A DNA stretch of 64,000 nucleotides. It comes from JBBEBE01 sp040882505 (GTDB lineage: Bacteria > Bacteroidota > Rhodothermia > Balneolales > Balneolaceae). The stretch spans positions 1 to 64,000 of the forward strand of contig JBBEBE010000005.1 in NCBI GenBank assembly GCA_040882505.1, written 5' to 3'. This document shows positions 33,131-42,770 of this stretch, in pieces (the first letter of the stretch is position 1; every line of letters starts with the position of its first letter). A model generated the notes under the pieces. It saw nothing but the letters and a program-made list of their open reading frames with translations, was not told the DNA's origin and did no database searches. The position numbers were made by a program, and so were the translations under genes.

Positions 33131-34876
33131 TCAGGTATTCATCATGTCTTCTATATGGGAAAATGCCGCTTTTAATTTTTTACCGGCCATCGCCTCGTTC
33201 ACATTCAAAATGTGATCGCCGATTTTTTCCAACCGGGCCAGGAAATCAAGGTAGATGACTCCATCTTTCGATTTGTACACTCCCTGCTCCAGACGCTCAT
33301 AGTGGGCATTTTTCAACTGGTCCCTCAATGTGTTGATCTTGTTCTCCAAATGGATCGCCCCTTGAAGGTCAACCTCTTCATCAGACTCTACCTTCAAATT
33401 TGCCCGGGTCAGTTGCAACCCTTGGTGAACCAGATCCAACATCCTGCCAATCTCTTCGACTGCACTTTCGGGAAGCTTCAAGTCCTCCGATTTCATCTGT
33501 TCGTAGGTCTTGGACATCTGAAAGTAGAGGTCACCGATGCGTTCAAGATCATTGATAATGCTGTGCATGGCACGAATGCGGCGAGTTGCCGACTCCGAGA
33601 GATTAAACCCGGAGATCCGTGTAAGATATTCGGCGACTTCCAGTTCAATGTTGTCGGTAATTTGCTCCCGTTTCCGGATTTTTTCCAAAAACTGCTCGGC
33701 CCGTTTCTGTTTGTTGTAGAAGAGACCTTCAAAACTGAAGTGCATCTTCTCGACCAATCGTCCGAACTGTTCGACCTCCCGATGGGCTTGCGTGATGGAG
33801 AGCTCCGGCGAGGCCATCAAACCGGACGATATGTACTTGAGACGAAATGAACTCTTGTCTTCTTTCTCAACCTGTACTTTTTCGATGAATTTGACGAGTC
33901 GAGGAACAAACCCGATCAAAAATACCACATTCAAGATGTTGAACGCCGAATGAAACAGTGAGAGCGCCAGTGTGGCATTGGCCCGGGACGCTGCATCCAC
34001 ATTGAAAACCGATGTCATGTCATCGATAAATAAGTGCATCACACTGTCAATGCCGCGTAAAAACGGTGCCATCACGATGAGCATCCAAATAACACCGATC
34101 AGATTGAAGGCCAAGTGAAATCGGGCCGCTCGTTTCGCATGCACATTTCCGACAATTGCAGCAATGTTGGCGGTCACCGTGGTTCCGATATTCTCGCCCA
34201 ACACCATGGCGGCCGCAATCGGAAATGTGATCCAGCCTTCAAAAAGCATGACCAACGTGATGGCCGTAGCGGCGGATGAAGATTGGGTCAGGAGGGTCAA
34301 CGCGGTTCCCACTCCAATGAAAAGAAGGAGAGAGAGGAAACCGAATTCGGTGAATGAATCCAGAAATGCAAACATTTCCGGATTGTCGTTGACATTGGGT
34401 ACGCCGTTCTTGATGAACTCGAGTCCGATGAACAGGATCCCGAAACCGATCATCGCTTCGGCCAAATTCTTGAACCGCTCTTTCCCGAAAAAGAGAAATG
34501 GGAAGAAAATCCCGATCAAACTTATCGCAATCGGGGTAATCTGCATCTTGAAACCAAAAATAGAGACCATCCAGGCCGTAACGGTGGTCCCGATATTCGC
34601 CCCCATGATCACACCGGTCGCTTCGACAAACGTGAGAAGTCCCGCATTTACAAAGCTGACCACCATGACGGTCGTCGTGGTCGAAGACTGAGTAATGGTT
34701 GTGGCGCCGAATCCGGTCAGGACCCCTTTGAAACGAGTCGTGGTCATCCCTTTCAGAATGGAGCGCAGACGACTTCCAGCCACTTTTTGAAGTCCGTCAC
34801 TAAAGACCTTCATTCCGAAAATGAAGATTCCAAGTGCCCCGACCAGCTGCAGAAAATCAAAGAAAGAGTAGTTCAT
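33131..34876 (-). CDS. Na+/phosphate symporter with C-terminal PhoU domain
   Basis: 581 residues. About eight to nine membrane helices form the two inverted repeats of the Na/Pi cotransporter family, each with a QSS motif (ITQSSTTTTVMV and LTQSSSAATAIT), which bind Na+ and phosphate. From about residue 345 to the end lies a soluble helical PhoU-like domain (with SINDLERIGDL and ARLEKIGDHILN). The layout is that of YjbB-type and Vibrio-type transporters, which can import or export phosphate depending on gradient. Single gene; no pho genes beside it. Confidence 0.92.
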   Translation of the reverse strand: MNYSFFDFLQLVGALGIFIFGMKVFSDGLQKVAGSRLRSILKGMTTTRFKGVLTGFGATTITQSSTTTTVMVVSFVNAGLLTFVEATGVIMGANIGTTVTAWMVSIFGFKMQITPIAISLIGIFFPFLFFGKERFKNLAEAMIGFGILFIGLEFIKNGVPNVNDNPEMFAFLDSFTEFGFLSLLLFIGVGTALTLLTQSSSAATAITLVMLFEGWITFPIAAAMVLGENIGTTVTANIAAIVGNVHAKRAARFHLAFNLIGVIWMLIVMAPFLRGIDSVMHLFIDDMTSVFNVDAASRANATLALSLFHSAFNILNVVFLIGFVPRLVKFIEKVQVEKEDKSSFRLKYISSGLMASPELSITQAHREVEQFGRLVEKMHFSFEGLFYNKQKRAEQFLEKIRKREQITDNIELEVAEYLTRISGFNLSESATRRIRAMHSIINDLERIGDLYFQMSKTYEQMKSEDLKLPESAVEEIGRMLDLVHQGLQLTRANLKVESDEEVDLQGAIHLENKINTLRDQLKNAHYERLEQGVYKSKDGVIYLDFLARLEKIGDHILNVNEAMAGKKLKAAFSHIEDMMNT

Positions 34877-35030
34877 ACAGGTGTTTGTTGGTCCTCATTT
34901 CATGCGTGACAGGGCCGCGTCCTGATGGGCCCGATCGCTCACTGGCTACCCTCCGGGCTCACCAACGTACCGGAAGAGAGGACAAACTACGAGGTTGACA
35001 TGCACCTCACAAACAGAAACGTACAGGTAC

Positions 35031-35339
35031 TCAGTCCCAACGGTCAAAAATTACGTGGAACCGATCTGCCAGTGCAATCATCTCCAGACAAAGGTGATTC
35101 AGTTCGGCCTCTTCGACATACACCCAGCCACTCGCTCTGCAGCTTCTGCGCGATACCGGCCCGACTGATCGCAATTGAACCAGATACCCCTGTTTTTTCA
35201 AACGGGCTGCCAGCCGAAATAGCGAGGACTCGTCCGAGGAAAGAAATTGAAACGAAACAGAAATCCATCCTGTCAATACAACCGGTTTTCGGTGTGGCCG
35301 GGACACACCTCGCCGATGAACGGAAAAAACGTTTTGCAT
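35031..35339 (-). CDS. RraB-like small protein (ribonuclease-E-inhibitor fold)
   Basis: 102 residues from the ATG at 35339. The C-terminal half matches the RraB pattern: a beta-strand (WISVSFQFLSSDES), a helix ending AARLKKQGYLV, a second strand, then a helix and LADRFHVIFDRWD, comparable with LAEKFDVEYDGWG of E. coli RraB. The first 20 residues are Arg/His-rich and unrelated. RraB inhibits RNase E, but sequence-only assignment of such a short domain is uncertain. The open frame extends 53 codons further upstream without family resemblance. No partner gene is adjacent. Weak ribosome site. Confidence 0.5.
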   Translation of the reverse strand: MQNVFSVHRRGVSRPHRKPVVLTGWISVSFQFLSSDESSLFRLAARLKKQGYLVQLRSVGPVSRRSCRASGWVYVEEAELNHLCLEMIALADRFHVIFDRWD

Positions 35340-35577
35340 AACCAACCGCCTTTTTTCACAATTCTGCTTCTGTCCGGAATTCCACAGATCGGGCAACCAA
35401 CCCACTGCGTATCTCAAATGCCAACTGTAGACATTGGATCCGACAGAAGTACATGACCAGGTGTATGAGTAGAAAAGAGCTCCAACCTTACAAAACAAGG
35501 CCAGATTGTCCGGACATCCCCCATATTACGTTCTATGTCCAATGACCTGGCCCTGAACCCGCACCAACATCCGATGT

Positions 35578-36720
35578 TTACATCGATTCCCGGATCTCCC
35601 GATAGTAGGATTCATACTCGGTGACCAGCCGGGACAGCTCGAACCGTTCGGCTTGTGCCCGGGCCGCTCTTGCCATACGTTCATGCAATTTCGAATCAGA
35701 CAATATATCGATCGAACGCTCTCCCATGGTTTCCACATCATCGAGCTCGCAAAGGTATCCAGTTTTCCCTTCCAGATTCACCTCCGGCAACCCCCCAATG
35801 TTGGAACTGATGACCGGAACCCCGCACGCCATCGCTTCGAGTGCAGCAAGCCCGAACGTCTCGCTGCCGGACGGAATGACAAACAGATCTGCAACAGAGA
35901 GAATTTTCTCTACATGTTCCTGTTTCCCCATGAATTTCACCTTGTCACAGATCCCGAGATCCCGGCAACGCTGTTCGGCCCGGTTCCGATCGGGACCGTC
36001 TCCCACCATCAAGAGCCGGGCAGGAATCCCGGCTTTCAAAATTCTGTCAAATACACTGACCACAATCGGGACACGCTTCACCTCGCGAAAGTTTGAAACG
36101 TGAACCACTATTTTCTCGCCCGCCGGAGCAATTTGGCGTCGGAATTCAGGATCATCCTTACGATAGAATCGTTCCAAATCGATGAAGTTGGCAATCACGC
36201 GGATCTCCTTCCGGATATCGAAAAGCCGATGCGTCTCATCTCTCAGGTAGTTTGACACGGCCGTTACCCCGTCACTCTGATTGATCGAAAAGTCCACAAC
36301 TTTTTTGTAGGTCGGATCGCTTCCCACAATCGTGATGTCGGTTCCATGCAGCGTTGTGATAATGGGAACATGAGCGGCAACTTCCCGCAAAATCTGCTTG
36401 GCCAGGTAGGCACTGGTGGCATGGGGAATCGCATAATGCACATGCAAAAGGTCCAGCTTTTCGTGCTCGATCAAGTTGACCATGACATTGGCCAGTGCCA
36501 GATCATAGGGCGGAAATTCGAAGAGAGGGTAACTGCTCAAATCAACTTCGTGATACGTGATCCGGGTTTCAAAGGAGTCCAATCGTGCGGGTCGCGCATA
36601 ACTCAACATGTGCACCTCGTGCCCTCTGGAAGCCAAGCCCTTGGCCAACTCCGTTGCCACGACGCCACTACCTCCAAACGTTGGATAACATACAATTCCG
36701 ATTTTCATCGACTCATTCAT
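35578..36720 (-). CDS. bshA: N-acetyl-alpha-D-glucosaminyl L-malate synthase (bacillithiol synthesis)
   Basis: 380 residues, GT4 glycosyltransferase. The diagnostic BshA start MKIGIVCYPTFGGSGVVATE is exact in style, and HVHYAIPHATSAYLAKQ and the donor-site segment SGSETFGLAALEAMACGVPVI are present. It joins UDP-GlcNAc to L-malate, the first step of bacillithiol. The start at 36720 (MNESMKIG) has GAGG eight to nine bases upstream; 36708 (MKIG) is equally possible. No bshB or bshC lies beside it. Together with ypdA in this window it implies bacillithiol in the cell. Confidence 0.93.
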   Translation of the reverse strand: MNESMKIGIVCYPTFGGSGVVATELAKGLASRGHEVHMLSYARPARLDSFETRITYHEVDLSSYPLFEFPPYDLALANVMVNLIEHEKLDLLHVHYAIPHATSAYLAKQILREVAAHVPIITTLHGTDITIVGSDPTYKKVVDFSINQSDGVTAVSNYLRDETHRLFDIRKEIRVIANFIDLERFYRKDDPEFRRQIAPAGEKIVVHVSNFREVKRVPIVVSVFDRILKAGIPARLLMVGDGPDRNRAEQRCRDLGICDKVKFMGKQEHVEKILSVADLFVIPSGSETFGLAALEAMACGVPVISSNIGGLPEVNLEGKTGYLCELDDVETMGERSIDILSDSKLHERMARAARAQAERFELSRLVTEYESYYREIRESM

Positions 36721-37024
36721 GAATACAACCTCGCTCATTCCTTCCATTCATCCGTACGCGGGACCAAACAGATCCTCGTTTCGAACCTTCAAGAACCTTG
36801 TGTCGGGTTGAACCGTTCACCAAATCGGTTCGGCCCGAAAGATACAAAAACCGTTACGCTCCGTTCTTGTCATCCATTGTATCGGGTCGAACCCGAGGGC
36901 TCCTCCATTAGGTGAACATTTTCAATTCCGTTATATTGGCGATCCGGTTCGATCCGACTGGATTACCGCCCGGGATTCGCATCACAGAACGGCGTATCGA
37001 GAACGAAGAGAAGAAGGAATTACA

Positions 37025-37786
37025 ATGGCAGGACACTCCAAGTGGGCGAATATTCGCCACAAAAAAGCGAAAGAGGATGCCAAACGCGCCAAAGCGTTTA
37101 CCAAACACATTCGAGAGATCACTGTGGCTGCCAGAGAAGGCGGGGGCGATCCGGCAACAAATCCCCGGCTCGCACTGGCCGTCGATAATGCCAAAGGGGT
37201 CAACCTGCCGAAAGACAATATTGAACGGGCCATCAAGAAAGGGACCGGGGAGTTGGATGATGGGTCCGGGCAGTATGAAGAAGCAACGTATGAAGGGTAC
37301 GGTCCCGGAGGAATCGCCTATTTCATTGAAGTCACGACCAATAACTACAACCGGACCGTTGGCGAAATCCGACACATTTTCAGTAAATCGGGGGGCAATT
37401 TGGGGACCGATGGATCCGTTGCATATCTGTTCGAACAGAAGGGAATCATTCAAATTGCGGCCGACAACCTGGATGAAGAGACCGTTATGTTAATGGCCAT
37501 TGACGCAGGAGCCGATGACGTCGAGAAAGAAGAAGATCTCTTCATCATCACAACGGCACGCGAAAAGCTTTTCGATGTTCGTACCGGTTTGGAGGAATCC
37601 GGCCTTGCCATTCAGACGGCAGAGCTGATTCAGGTCCCGATGACCGAAGTGGCCGTCAAGATCGACACGGCTCGATCGAATCTGAAATTGATGGAGTCCT
37701 TCGAAGACAATGACGATGTTTCAAATGTTTACTCGAATATGAAGCTGGATGAACAGACTCTGGCTGCGGCCGAATCAATGGAATGA
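37025..37786 (+). CDS. YebC/PmpR-family protein
   Basis: 253 residues, full length. The start MAGHSKWANIRHKKAKEDAKRAKAF is the family signature, followed by GGGDPATNPRL and the ERAIKKGTGE and TNNYNRTVGEIRH segments. YebC proteins were seen as transcription regulators and are now known in several species to aid ribosomes stalled on proline stretches. A GAAGGA ribosome site precedes the ATG. The next gene, batC, starts within its stop (4-nt overlap). Confidence 0.95.
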   Translation: MAGHSKWANIRHKKAKEDAKRAKAFTKHIREITVAAREGGGDPATNPRLALAVDNAKGVNLPKDNIERAIKKGTGELDDGSGQYEEATYEGYGPGGIAYFIEVTTNNYNRTVGEIRHIFSKSGGNLGTDGSVAYLFEQKGIIQIAADNLDEETVMLMAIDAGADDVEKEEDLFIITTAREKLFDVRTGLEESGLAIQTAELIQVPMTEVAVKIDTARSNLKLMESFEDNDDVSNVYSNMKLDEQTLAAAESME

Positions 37787-38457
37787 AACTTCTGATATTC
37801 TTCGCTTGGATCTGGCTGACGGGACCCGCAGACAACACGGCCCGCGAGGCGAATAGAGCCTATGAAGAGGGGGACTACCCCCGTGCTGTCCAACTCTATC
37901 GGGAAGCCCTTCGCGAAACACCCGATGCTCCACGTATTTGGTTCAATTTGGGGAGCGCCCTGGCGAAAAGCGGGGAGCCCGATGCAGCGATCGAGGCATT
38001 TGACCGGGCCCACGATCTGTTTGAAACCTCCGGTGACCGGGCACGAACCCGCTACAATGCAGGACACATCATGAGTGGCCTGGAGCAGTATGAAGAAGCC
38101 GTTCGACTTTTCCGAGAATCCCTGCAGGAAGATCCGGAAGATGTGGATGCCAGACACAACTATGAACTTGCCAAACGACGCCTGGAATCGTCGCAAAACG
38201 AGGAATCCAATCCGGAAGAGTCGGATCAGGGAGACTCCAACGACGAGGATCAAGAGCAGGAGTCCGGACAGAACCCGCCTCCAGGGCACCAACCCCCTCC
38301 AAATGATCAACAGAGCGGTGGATCGCCTCCTCCTTCACAGATGAGTCCGGAAGAGGCTCAAAGCCTGCTTGATGCCCTTCAACAGCAAGAACGGGAACTT
38401 CTGGAACAACGAAACCGAACCTCGGAGAGTGGGGAGTCCAACGATGCAAATTGGTAG
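37783..38457 (+). CDS. batC: BatC-like TPR protein
   Basis: 224 residues. A short hydrophobic N-terminus (signal or anchor) precedes about three TPR repeats (residues about 20-135, e.g. ANRAYEEGDYPRAVQLYREAL and RYNAGHIMSGLEQYEEAVRLF), then a Glu/Asp/Gln-rich, Pro-rich low-complexity region (about 140-190) and a helical tail. This is the BatC arrangement. Bat proteins were tied to oxygen tolerance in Bacteroides and are thought to form an inner-membrane/periplasmic assembly with MoxR and VWA proteins. Upstream batA, batB, moxR are absent here. Confidence 0.82.
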   Translation: MKLLIFFAWIWLTGPADNTAREANRAYEEGDYPRAVQLYREALRETPDAPRIWFNLGSALAKSGEPDAAIEAFDRAHDLFETSGDRARTRYNAGHIMSGLEQYEEAVRLFRESLQEDPEDVDARHNYELAKRRLESSQNEESNPEESDQGDSNDEDQEQESGQNPPPGHQPPPNDQQSGGSPPPSQMSPEEAQSLLDALQQQERELLEQRNRTSESGESNDANW

Positions 38458-40198
38458 GTGGCGCTGGCTCGTAATCTTGCTCGTCTTCCCGTCCGTGGGT
38501 CACGCACAGGCCGGCCTGGAGGTCCATGCCGAACTATCCGAACAGACCATTTACGAAGGAGAACGGGTTCAACTGGACTTGATTCTCAGGGGAGAGGAGA
38601 TCGGTTCGACTCGTCTCCCGCAACCACCGGATATTCAGGGCCTTCAGTTTGTGAACCCGACTCCTTCCCGAAGCCAGCGGATCTCCATGATCAATGGCGA
38701 GACGACCACCGAACTGCGCTTCTCCTGGATGATGATTGCCGGGAATATTGGACAGAGCACAGTTCCCCCCATCGATGTACAGGTAGATGGTGAAACGTAT
38801 CGTTCCCGACCGATCTCATTCGAGATCGTAGAACGTACCGCCACCCCATCCACGAACCGTCGACCCGATCTCTTTGCAGACATGGAGATCAGTGATTCAG
38901 ATCCCTTTGTCGGACAACAATTGATTGCAAGTCTGGTGGTCTATTTTCGGGAAGGGCTCGAAATCACCTCCTGGCAACCTGCTGTCGGCTGGCGAGCCGA
39001 TGGATTCTGGAGGGAAGATCTGCAGAATGACCGCCAACCCGACGTTGAAACCGTCCTGCTCGATGGTGTGCGCTATCGTCGGGCTCGACTTTTGCAATTT
39101 GCCCTCTTTCCGACACGGCCTGGAACCCTCGTGCTTCAACCTTTCGAACTGCAACTCGGAGTCCGAACACCCTCCAGACGGAACGATCCATTCGGCTCCG
39201 TATTCGGTGGTTTGGGCAGCAATCAACGACGAATAACACTATTGACCGATTCATTGGGCCTTGTGGTCCGGCGTCCCGGCATGCCCGAAACCGGACTCCA
39301 GGTACAAGCTGTGGGAAATATTCAAGTCGAACGTGTACTGAGTCGTTCACAATTGACAGCCGGGGATTCTGTCGAGCTTGTAACGACGTTTCGGGGGACT
39401 GGAAACCTGCCACTCATCACTCGGCCCGACTACCTTCTTCCTGCATCGGTCGAAAGCTATCCGCCATCTGAAGAGAGTGACTTGCAACGACGGGGCGGGA
39501 TCATCTCCGGAACACGCTCATTTCGACAACAGCTTATCCCCCGCTCACCGGGGACATTGACCCTCGACCCTGTCACGATTGCAATTTTTGATCCGGACCA
39601 AGAGAGCTATCGGTACGAAACCCTGCCTGCATTGACCCTGCAGGTCGAACGAACCGAAGGAGTGGCCACATTGAGCGGAGAGACCGGCACCGAGCTTCTT
39701 GAACCCTATACAGGATTGGTCAACTGGGCCAAAAATGAATCGTACGGGTGGAGCGTACGGTGGCCACTTTTTCTTTTACTCACTCCCTTTTTACTGTACT
39801 GGACAGGAAAACGAGTCCTTCGTCAACGGCTTCGCCTGCAAACCGATGACCGGTACGCCCGTGCACACTATGCCTGGAATCTTGTCGAAGAGCGCCTACT
39901 GCACGCCGAATCGGCCGCCAAAAACCATCAAACAGCTGAGGCGTATCAACATCTCCATCATGCCCTTTCGGGATACATTGCCAATCGAACCGGTCTGCCG
40001 ATTGCCGGACTTTCCGACACGCAATTGGTGCAGGAAGTGCAGCAACGATGTGACCGGGAAGAACTCACCCATCGATTGAAACGCACGCTGGACCGGTTCG
40101 TCTCGATCGGTTATGCTCCGGCTTCGATGGACCAGGCACTCGAAAGGGAACTGCAACAGACACGAGACCTGCTCACTGAACTACGGAGGGTTTTGTGA
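38444..40198 (+). CDS. batD: BatD-like protein
   Basis: 584 residues from the ATG at 38444, which starts a signal peptide (RWRWLVILLV...GHAQ) and has GGGGAG upstream; the open frame begins earlier inside batC. The large periplasmic part (about 25-440) is beta-rich with Ig-like segments (e.g. SEQTIYEGERVQLDLIL), a BatD mark. A membrane helix (about 450-475) leads to a cytosolic helical tail with LRTDDRYARAHYAWNL-like sequence. It overlaps batC by 14 nt and batE by 4 nt. Confidence 0.83.
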   Translation: MQIGRWRWLVILLVFPSVGHAQAGLEVHAELSEQTIYEGERVQLDLILRGEEIGSTRLPQPPDIQGLQFVNPTPSRSQRISMINGETTTELRFSWMMIAGNIGQSTVPPIDVQVDGETYRSRPISFEIVERTATPSTNRRPDLFADMEISDSDPFVGQQLIASLVVYFREGLEITSWQPAVGWRADGFWREDLQNDRQPDVETVLLDGVRYRRARLLQFALFPTRPGTLVLQPFELQLGVRTPSRRNDPFGSVFGGLGSNQRRITLLTDSLGLVVRRPGMPETGLQVQAVGNIQVERVLSRSQLTAGDSVELVTTFRGTGNLPLITRPDYLLPASVESYPPSEESDLQRRGGIISGTRSFRQQLIPRSPGTLTLDPVTIAIFDPDQESYRYETLPALTLQVERTEGVATLSGETGTELLEPYTGLVNWAKNESYGWSVRWPLFLLLTPFLLYWTGKRVLRQRLRLQTDDRYARAHYAWNLVEERLLHAESAAKNHQTAEAYQHLHHALSGYIANRTGLPIAGLSDTQLVQEVQQRCDREELTHRLKRTLDRFVSIGYAPASMDQALERELQQTRDLLTELRRVL

Positions 40199-40965
40199 TA
40201 CGACTCTTCATACTTTTGCTGGTGAGTTTCTCTCTTTCAGAGGGAGTATGGGCACAACAAGCGCTCTTTGATGAAGCCACTCATGAATTCCAATCCGGAG
40301 ATCTGGAACGCGCACGTACACTCTTTCTTCAACTTGAAACCGAAGGCCACCACGCTCCTGAACTCTTTTGGAATCAGGCAATGGTTGCTCTGGAGACAGA
40401 CTCCGTGGGCCTGGCTAAATATTATCTTCTCCGGGCGTCACGATATGACAATTGGAAGGATCGATCCGATCGAGCACTGACCCAGGTAGAAGAGATGTTG
40501 TCCAGACGATCTTCCACCCTTCCACCCCTGCCATGGACCCGATTATTGCTTCAGCTTCGCGAACAGCCCGGAGCTGATCTCCTGCTTTGGTCTTCCATCC
40601 TTCTGTTTCACCTATGGGTCATTGCTTGGATGATGTTTCAATTCAAAGGGTGGGACACACAACCTGCCCGAATTGGTTTCTACACGTTTTTTGCCGGAGC
40701 ATTCATGTTGCTGCTCTTCTCCACGGCCATTGAGTGGAGAGAAACAACTACCGTGACCGGAATTCAAGTTGGAGATCAAACTCCGGTCTATCACCGACCC
40801 GATACAACCAGCGCCGTTATGGCCAACCTCTACGAAGGGTACCGTGTTACATTTCCCGAACGATCTCCGGCATCCGATACACCATTTCTTTACGTCCGAC
40901 TCGAAACCGGACGTACGGGATGGGTGTACCCCCAACAAATTCGAACCTATCAAGGATCTCCATGA
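40195..40965 (+). CDS. batE: BatE-like protein with TPR and SH3 domain
   Basis: 256 residues starting at a GTG (40195) overlapping the batD stop by 4 nt. Signal peptide (about 1-20), TPR-like helices (about 22-110), two membrane helices (about 125-150 and 160-182), and a C-terminal bacterial SH3-like domain (about 190-254, QVGDQTPVYHRPD...GRTGWVYPQQ). This matches BatE proteins of Bacteroidetes. The following dipeptidase starts within its stop codon. Confidence 0.8.
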   Translation: MIRLFILLLVSFSLSEGVWAQQALFDEATHEFQSGDLERARTLFLQLETEGHHAPELFWNQAMVALETDSVGLAKYYLLRASRYDNWKDRSDRALTQVEEMLSRRSSTLPPLPWTRLLLQLREQPGADLLLWSSILLFHLWVIAWMMFQFKGWDTQPARIGFYTFFAGAFMLLLFSTAIEWRETTTVTGIQVGDQTPVYHRPDTTSAVMANLYEGYRVTFPERSPASDTPFLYVRLETGRTGWVYPQQIRTYQGSP

Positions 40966-42356
40966 GTTCATCCATTCACCCCGTACAAACATATATCCAA
41001 CGCGAACGTGATCGATTCAGAGACGAATTATTCCACTTTCTCCGGATTGAAAGTATCAGCACCGATCCAACCAAGAAGGACGAAATATTGCGGGCTTCCG
41101 GATTTCTTGTAGAGAAGATGAATCAAGCCGGCCTGCAAAACGTCCAACAAATGGAGACCGGTGGACATCCCGTCGTCTATGGAGAGTGGATACAAGACCC
41201 TTCACTTCCGACCGTTCTCGTATACGGTCATTATGATGTACAACCACCCGATCCGTTGGACGAGTGGAAAACTCCGCCTTTTGAACCGACTATCCGGGAG
41301 AACAGGGTCTATGCCCGAGGTGCCAGTGATGACAAAGGGCAATCCTATACGCACCTGAAGGCCATTGAATCCTGGCTCCAAACGGTGGGTTCGTTGCCGG
41401 TCAACGTCAAATGTCTTTTTGAAGGAGAAGAGGAGATCGGCTCTCCTCATCTGGTTCCGTTCATTCGAAAACACCTCGAGATGTTGGCCTGCGATATGGT
41501 TTTGATCTCGGATACAGCCATGTTTGACGAAAACCAACCTTCGATCACCTACGGCCTGAAAGGTCTCGCCTACATGGAGGTCGAGGTGCGGGGTCCGAAC
41601 AGGGATTTGCACTCAGGTGTCTACGGTGGTGGTGTCGAAAATCCGGCCCATGCTCTGGCTGTCATCATCTCAAAATTGAAAGATGAAGAGGGACTCATTC
41701 AGATTGATGGGTTCTACGATGATGTCGAAGCTTTGACCGACGAGGAGAGGGCGTCTATGGCTCGTCTTCCATTTGATGAAGATCGCTACCGCTCCTCTCT
41801 GGACGTCCCCAAACTGCATGGTGAAAAGGGGTATACCACACTGGAGCGAACGACAGCTCGTCCTACTCTGGACGTCAATGGTCTCTGGAGTGGCTATCAG
41901 GGTGAAGGTGCCAAAACGGTTCTTCCTGCACGTGCCGGTGCAAAAATCAGTATGCGTCTCGTTCCAAACCAACACCCTGATCGGATCGCCGATCTGTTTC
42001 GGTCCTACATTGAATCCATTGCCCCTGAAACCGTTCATGTTTCGGTTCGGACACATCACGGCGGGCATCCGGTTCGTATCGACCCAACGTTTTACGGGAT
42101 TCAGGCAGCCGCCGAAGCGTTCGGAACGATCTACGGGAAAGACGTCCTTTTCTCCAGAGAGGGGGGATCGATTCCTATCGTTGCCGATTTCATGAACGAG
42201 CTGAATGCCCCCTCGGTATTGATGGGTTTTGGGCTCTCCAAAGACGCCCTACATTCGCCAAACGAAAGCTTTTCTCTGGACGATTTTGATCGGGGGATTC
42301 AAACCTCGGCCCTCTTTTTGGAAAAACTTCGTGCAATGACCGAAGAGAGAACATAG
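40962..42356 (+). CDS. M20-family dipeptidase (zinc)
   Basis: 464 residues from the ATG at 40962 (ATGA overlap with batE; open frame extends upstream inside batE). The M20 zinc motifs are all present: YGHYDVQP, ARGASDDKGQ, EGEEEIGSPH, SDTAMF, and HSPNESF near the end. Similar to eukaryotic cytosolic carnosine-type dipeptidases (CNDP) and bacterial homologues. It probably hydrolyses dipeptides in the cytosol; no signal peptide. The only gene in this chain without an obvious Bat connection. Its stop is one base away from the convergent panD stop. Confidence 0.9.
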   Translation: MSSSIHPVQTYIQRERDRFRDELFHFLRIESISTDPTKKDEILRASGFLVEKMNQAGLQNVQQMETGGHPVVYGEWIQDPSLPTVLVYGHYDVQPPDPLDEWKTPPFEPTIRENRVYARGASDDKGQSYTHLKAIESWLQTVGSLPVNVKCLFEGEEEIGSPHLVPFIRKHLEMLACDMVLISDTAMFDENQPSITYGLKGLAYMEVEVRGPNRDLHSGVYGGGVENPAHALAVIISKLKDEEGLIQIDGFYDDVEALTDEERASMARLPFDEDRYRSSLDVPKLHGEKGYTTLERTTARPTLDVNGLWSGYQGEGAKTVLPARAGAKISMRLVPNQHPDRIADLFRSYIESIAPETVHVSVRTHHGGHPVRIDPTFYGIQAAAEAFGTIYGKDVLFSREGGSIPIVADFMNELNAPSVLMGFGLSKDALHSPNESFSLDDFDRGIQTSALFLEKLRAMTEERT

Positions 42357-42357
42357 A

Positions 42358-42765
42358 TCAGACCGGTTCACCGGTCGTCAAATCGAACGAGCTCTCCGGC
42401 AATGTTCCATGAAGAACCTGTTTCGGTTCATTCTGCTCATCCACAATCACGACCCGGGGCATGTGGGTTTGTGCCTCCTCCGGTTCCATCTGTGCATAGG
42501 CAATAACGATGATCCGATCCCCAGGGTGGGCCAAACGCGCGGCTGCTCCATTCATGCAACAAACCCGACTTCCGGGTTCACCAGCAATCGTATAGGTTTC
42601 CAACCTGGAGCCGTTGGTAATATTAACCACCTGCACCTTTTCATAGGGGAGTATACCGGCGCGTTCCAGAAGTTCCTGGTCAATGGTTATGCTCCCCTCA
42701 TACATCAGGTTGGCTTCCGTCACCGTCAGCTGGTGCAACTTCGATTTGAATAGAGTCAGTTTCAT
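42358..42765 (-). CDS. panD: Aspartate 1-decarboxylase (proenzyme)
   Basis: 135 residues from the ATG at 42765, chosen because it puts the self-cleavage site Gly24-Ser25 (YEGSITID) at exactly the same place as in E. coli PanD. The ATG at 42771 overlaps the panC stop (TGATG) and is an alternative. Self-processing makes the pyruvoyl cofactor. NGAAARLAHPGDRIIVIAYA matches the catalytic region. It supplies beta-alanine to PanC, encoded just ahead of it. The extended C-terminus (about 10 residues, ending TTGEPV) is typical of some bacteria. Confidence 0.94.
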   Translation of the reverse strand: MKLTLFKSKLHQLTVTEANLMYEGSITIDQELLERAGILPYEKVQVVNITNGSRLETYTIAGEPGSRVCCMNGAAARLAHPGDRIIVIAYAQMEPEEAQTHMPRVVIVDEQNEPKQVLHGTLPESSFDLTTGEPV

Positions 42766-42770
42766 GGTCA

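Noticed and set aside
36982..37236. Reverse-strand frame opposite yebC
   Set aside because: Shadow of the strongly conserved yebC gene on the forward strand.
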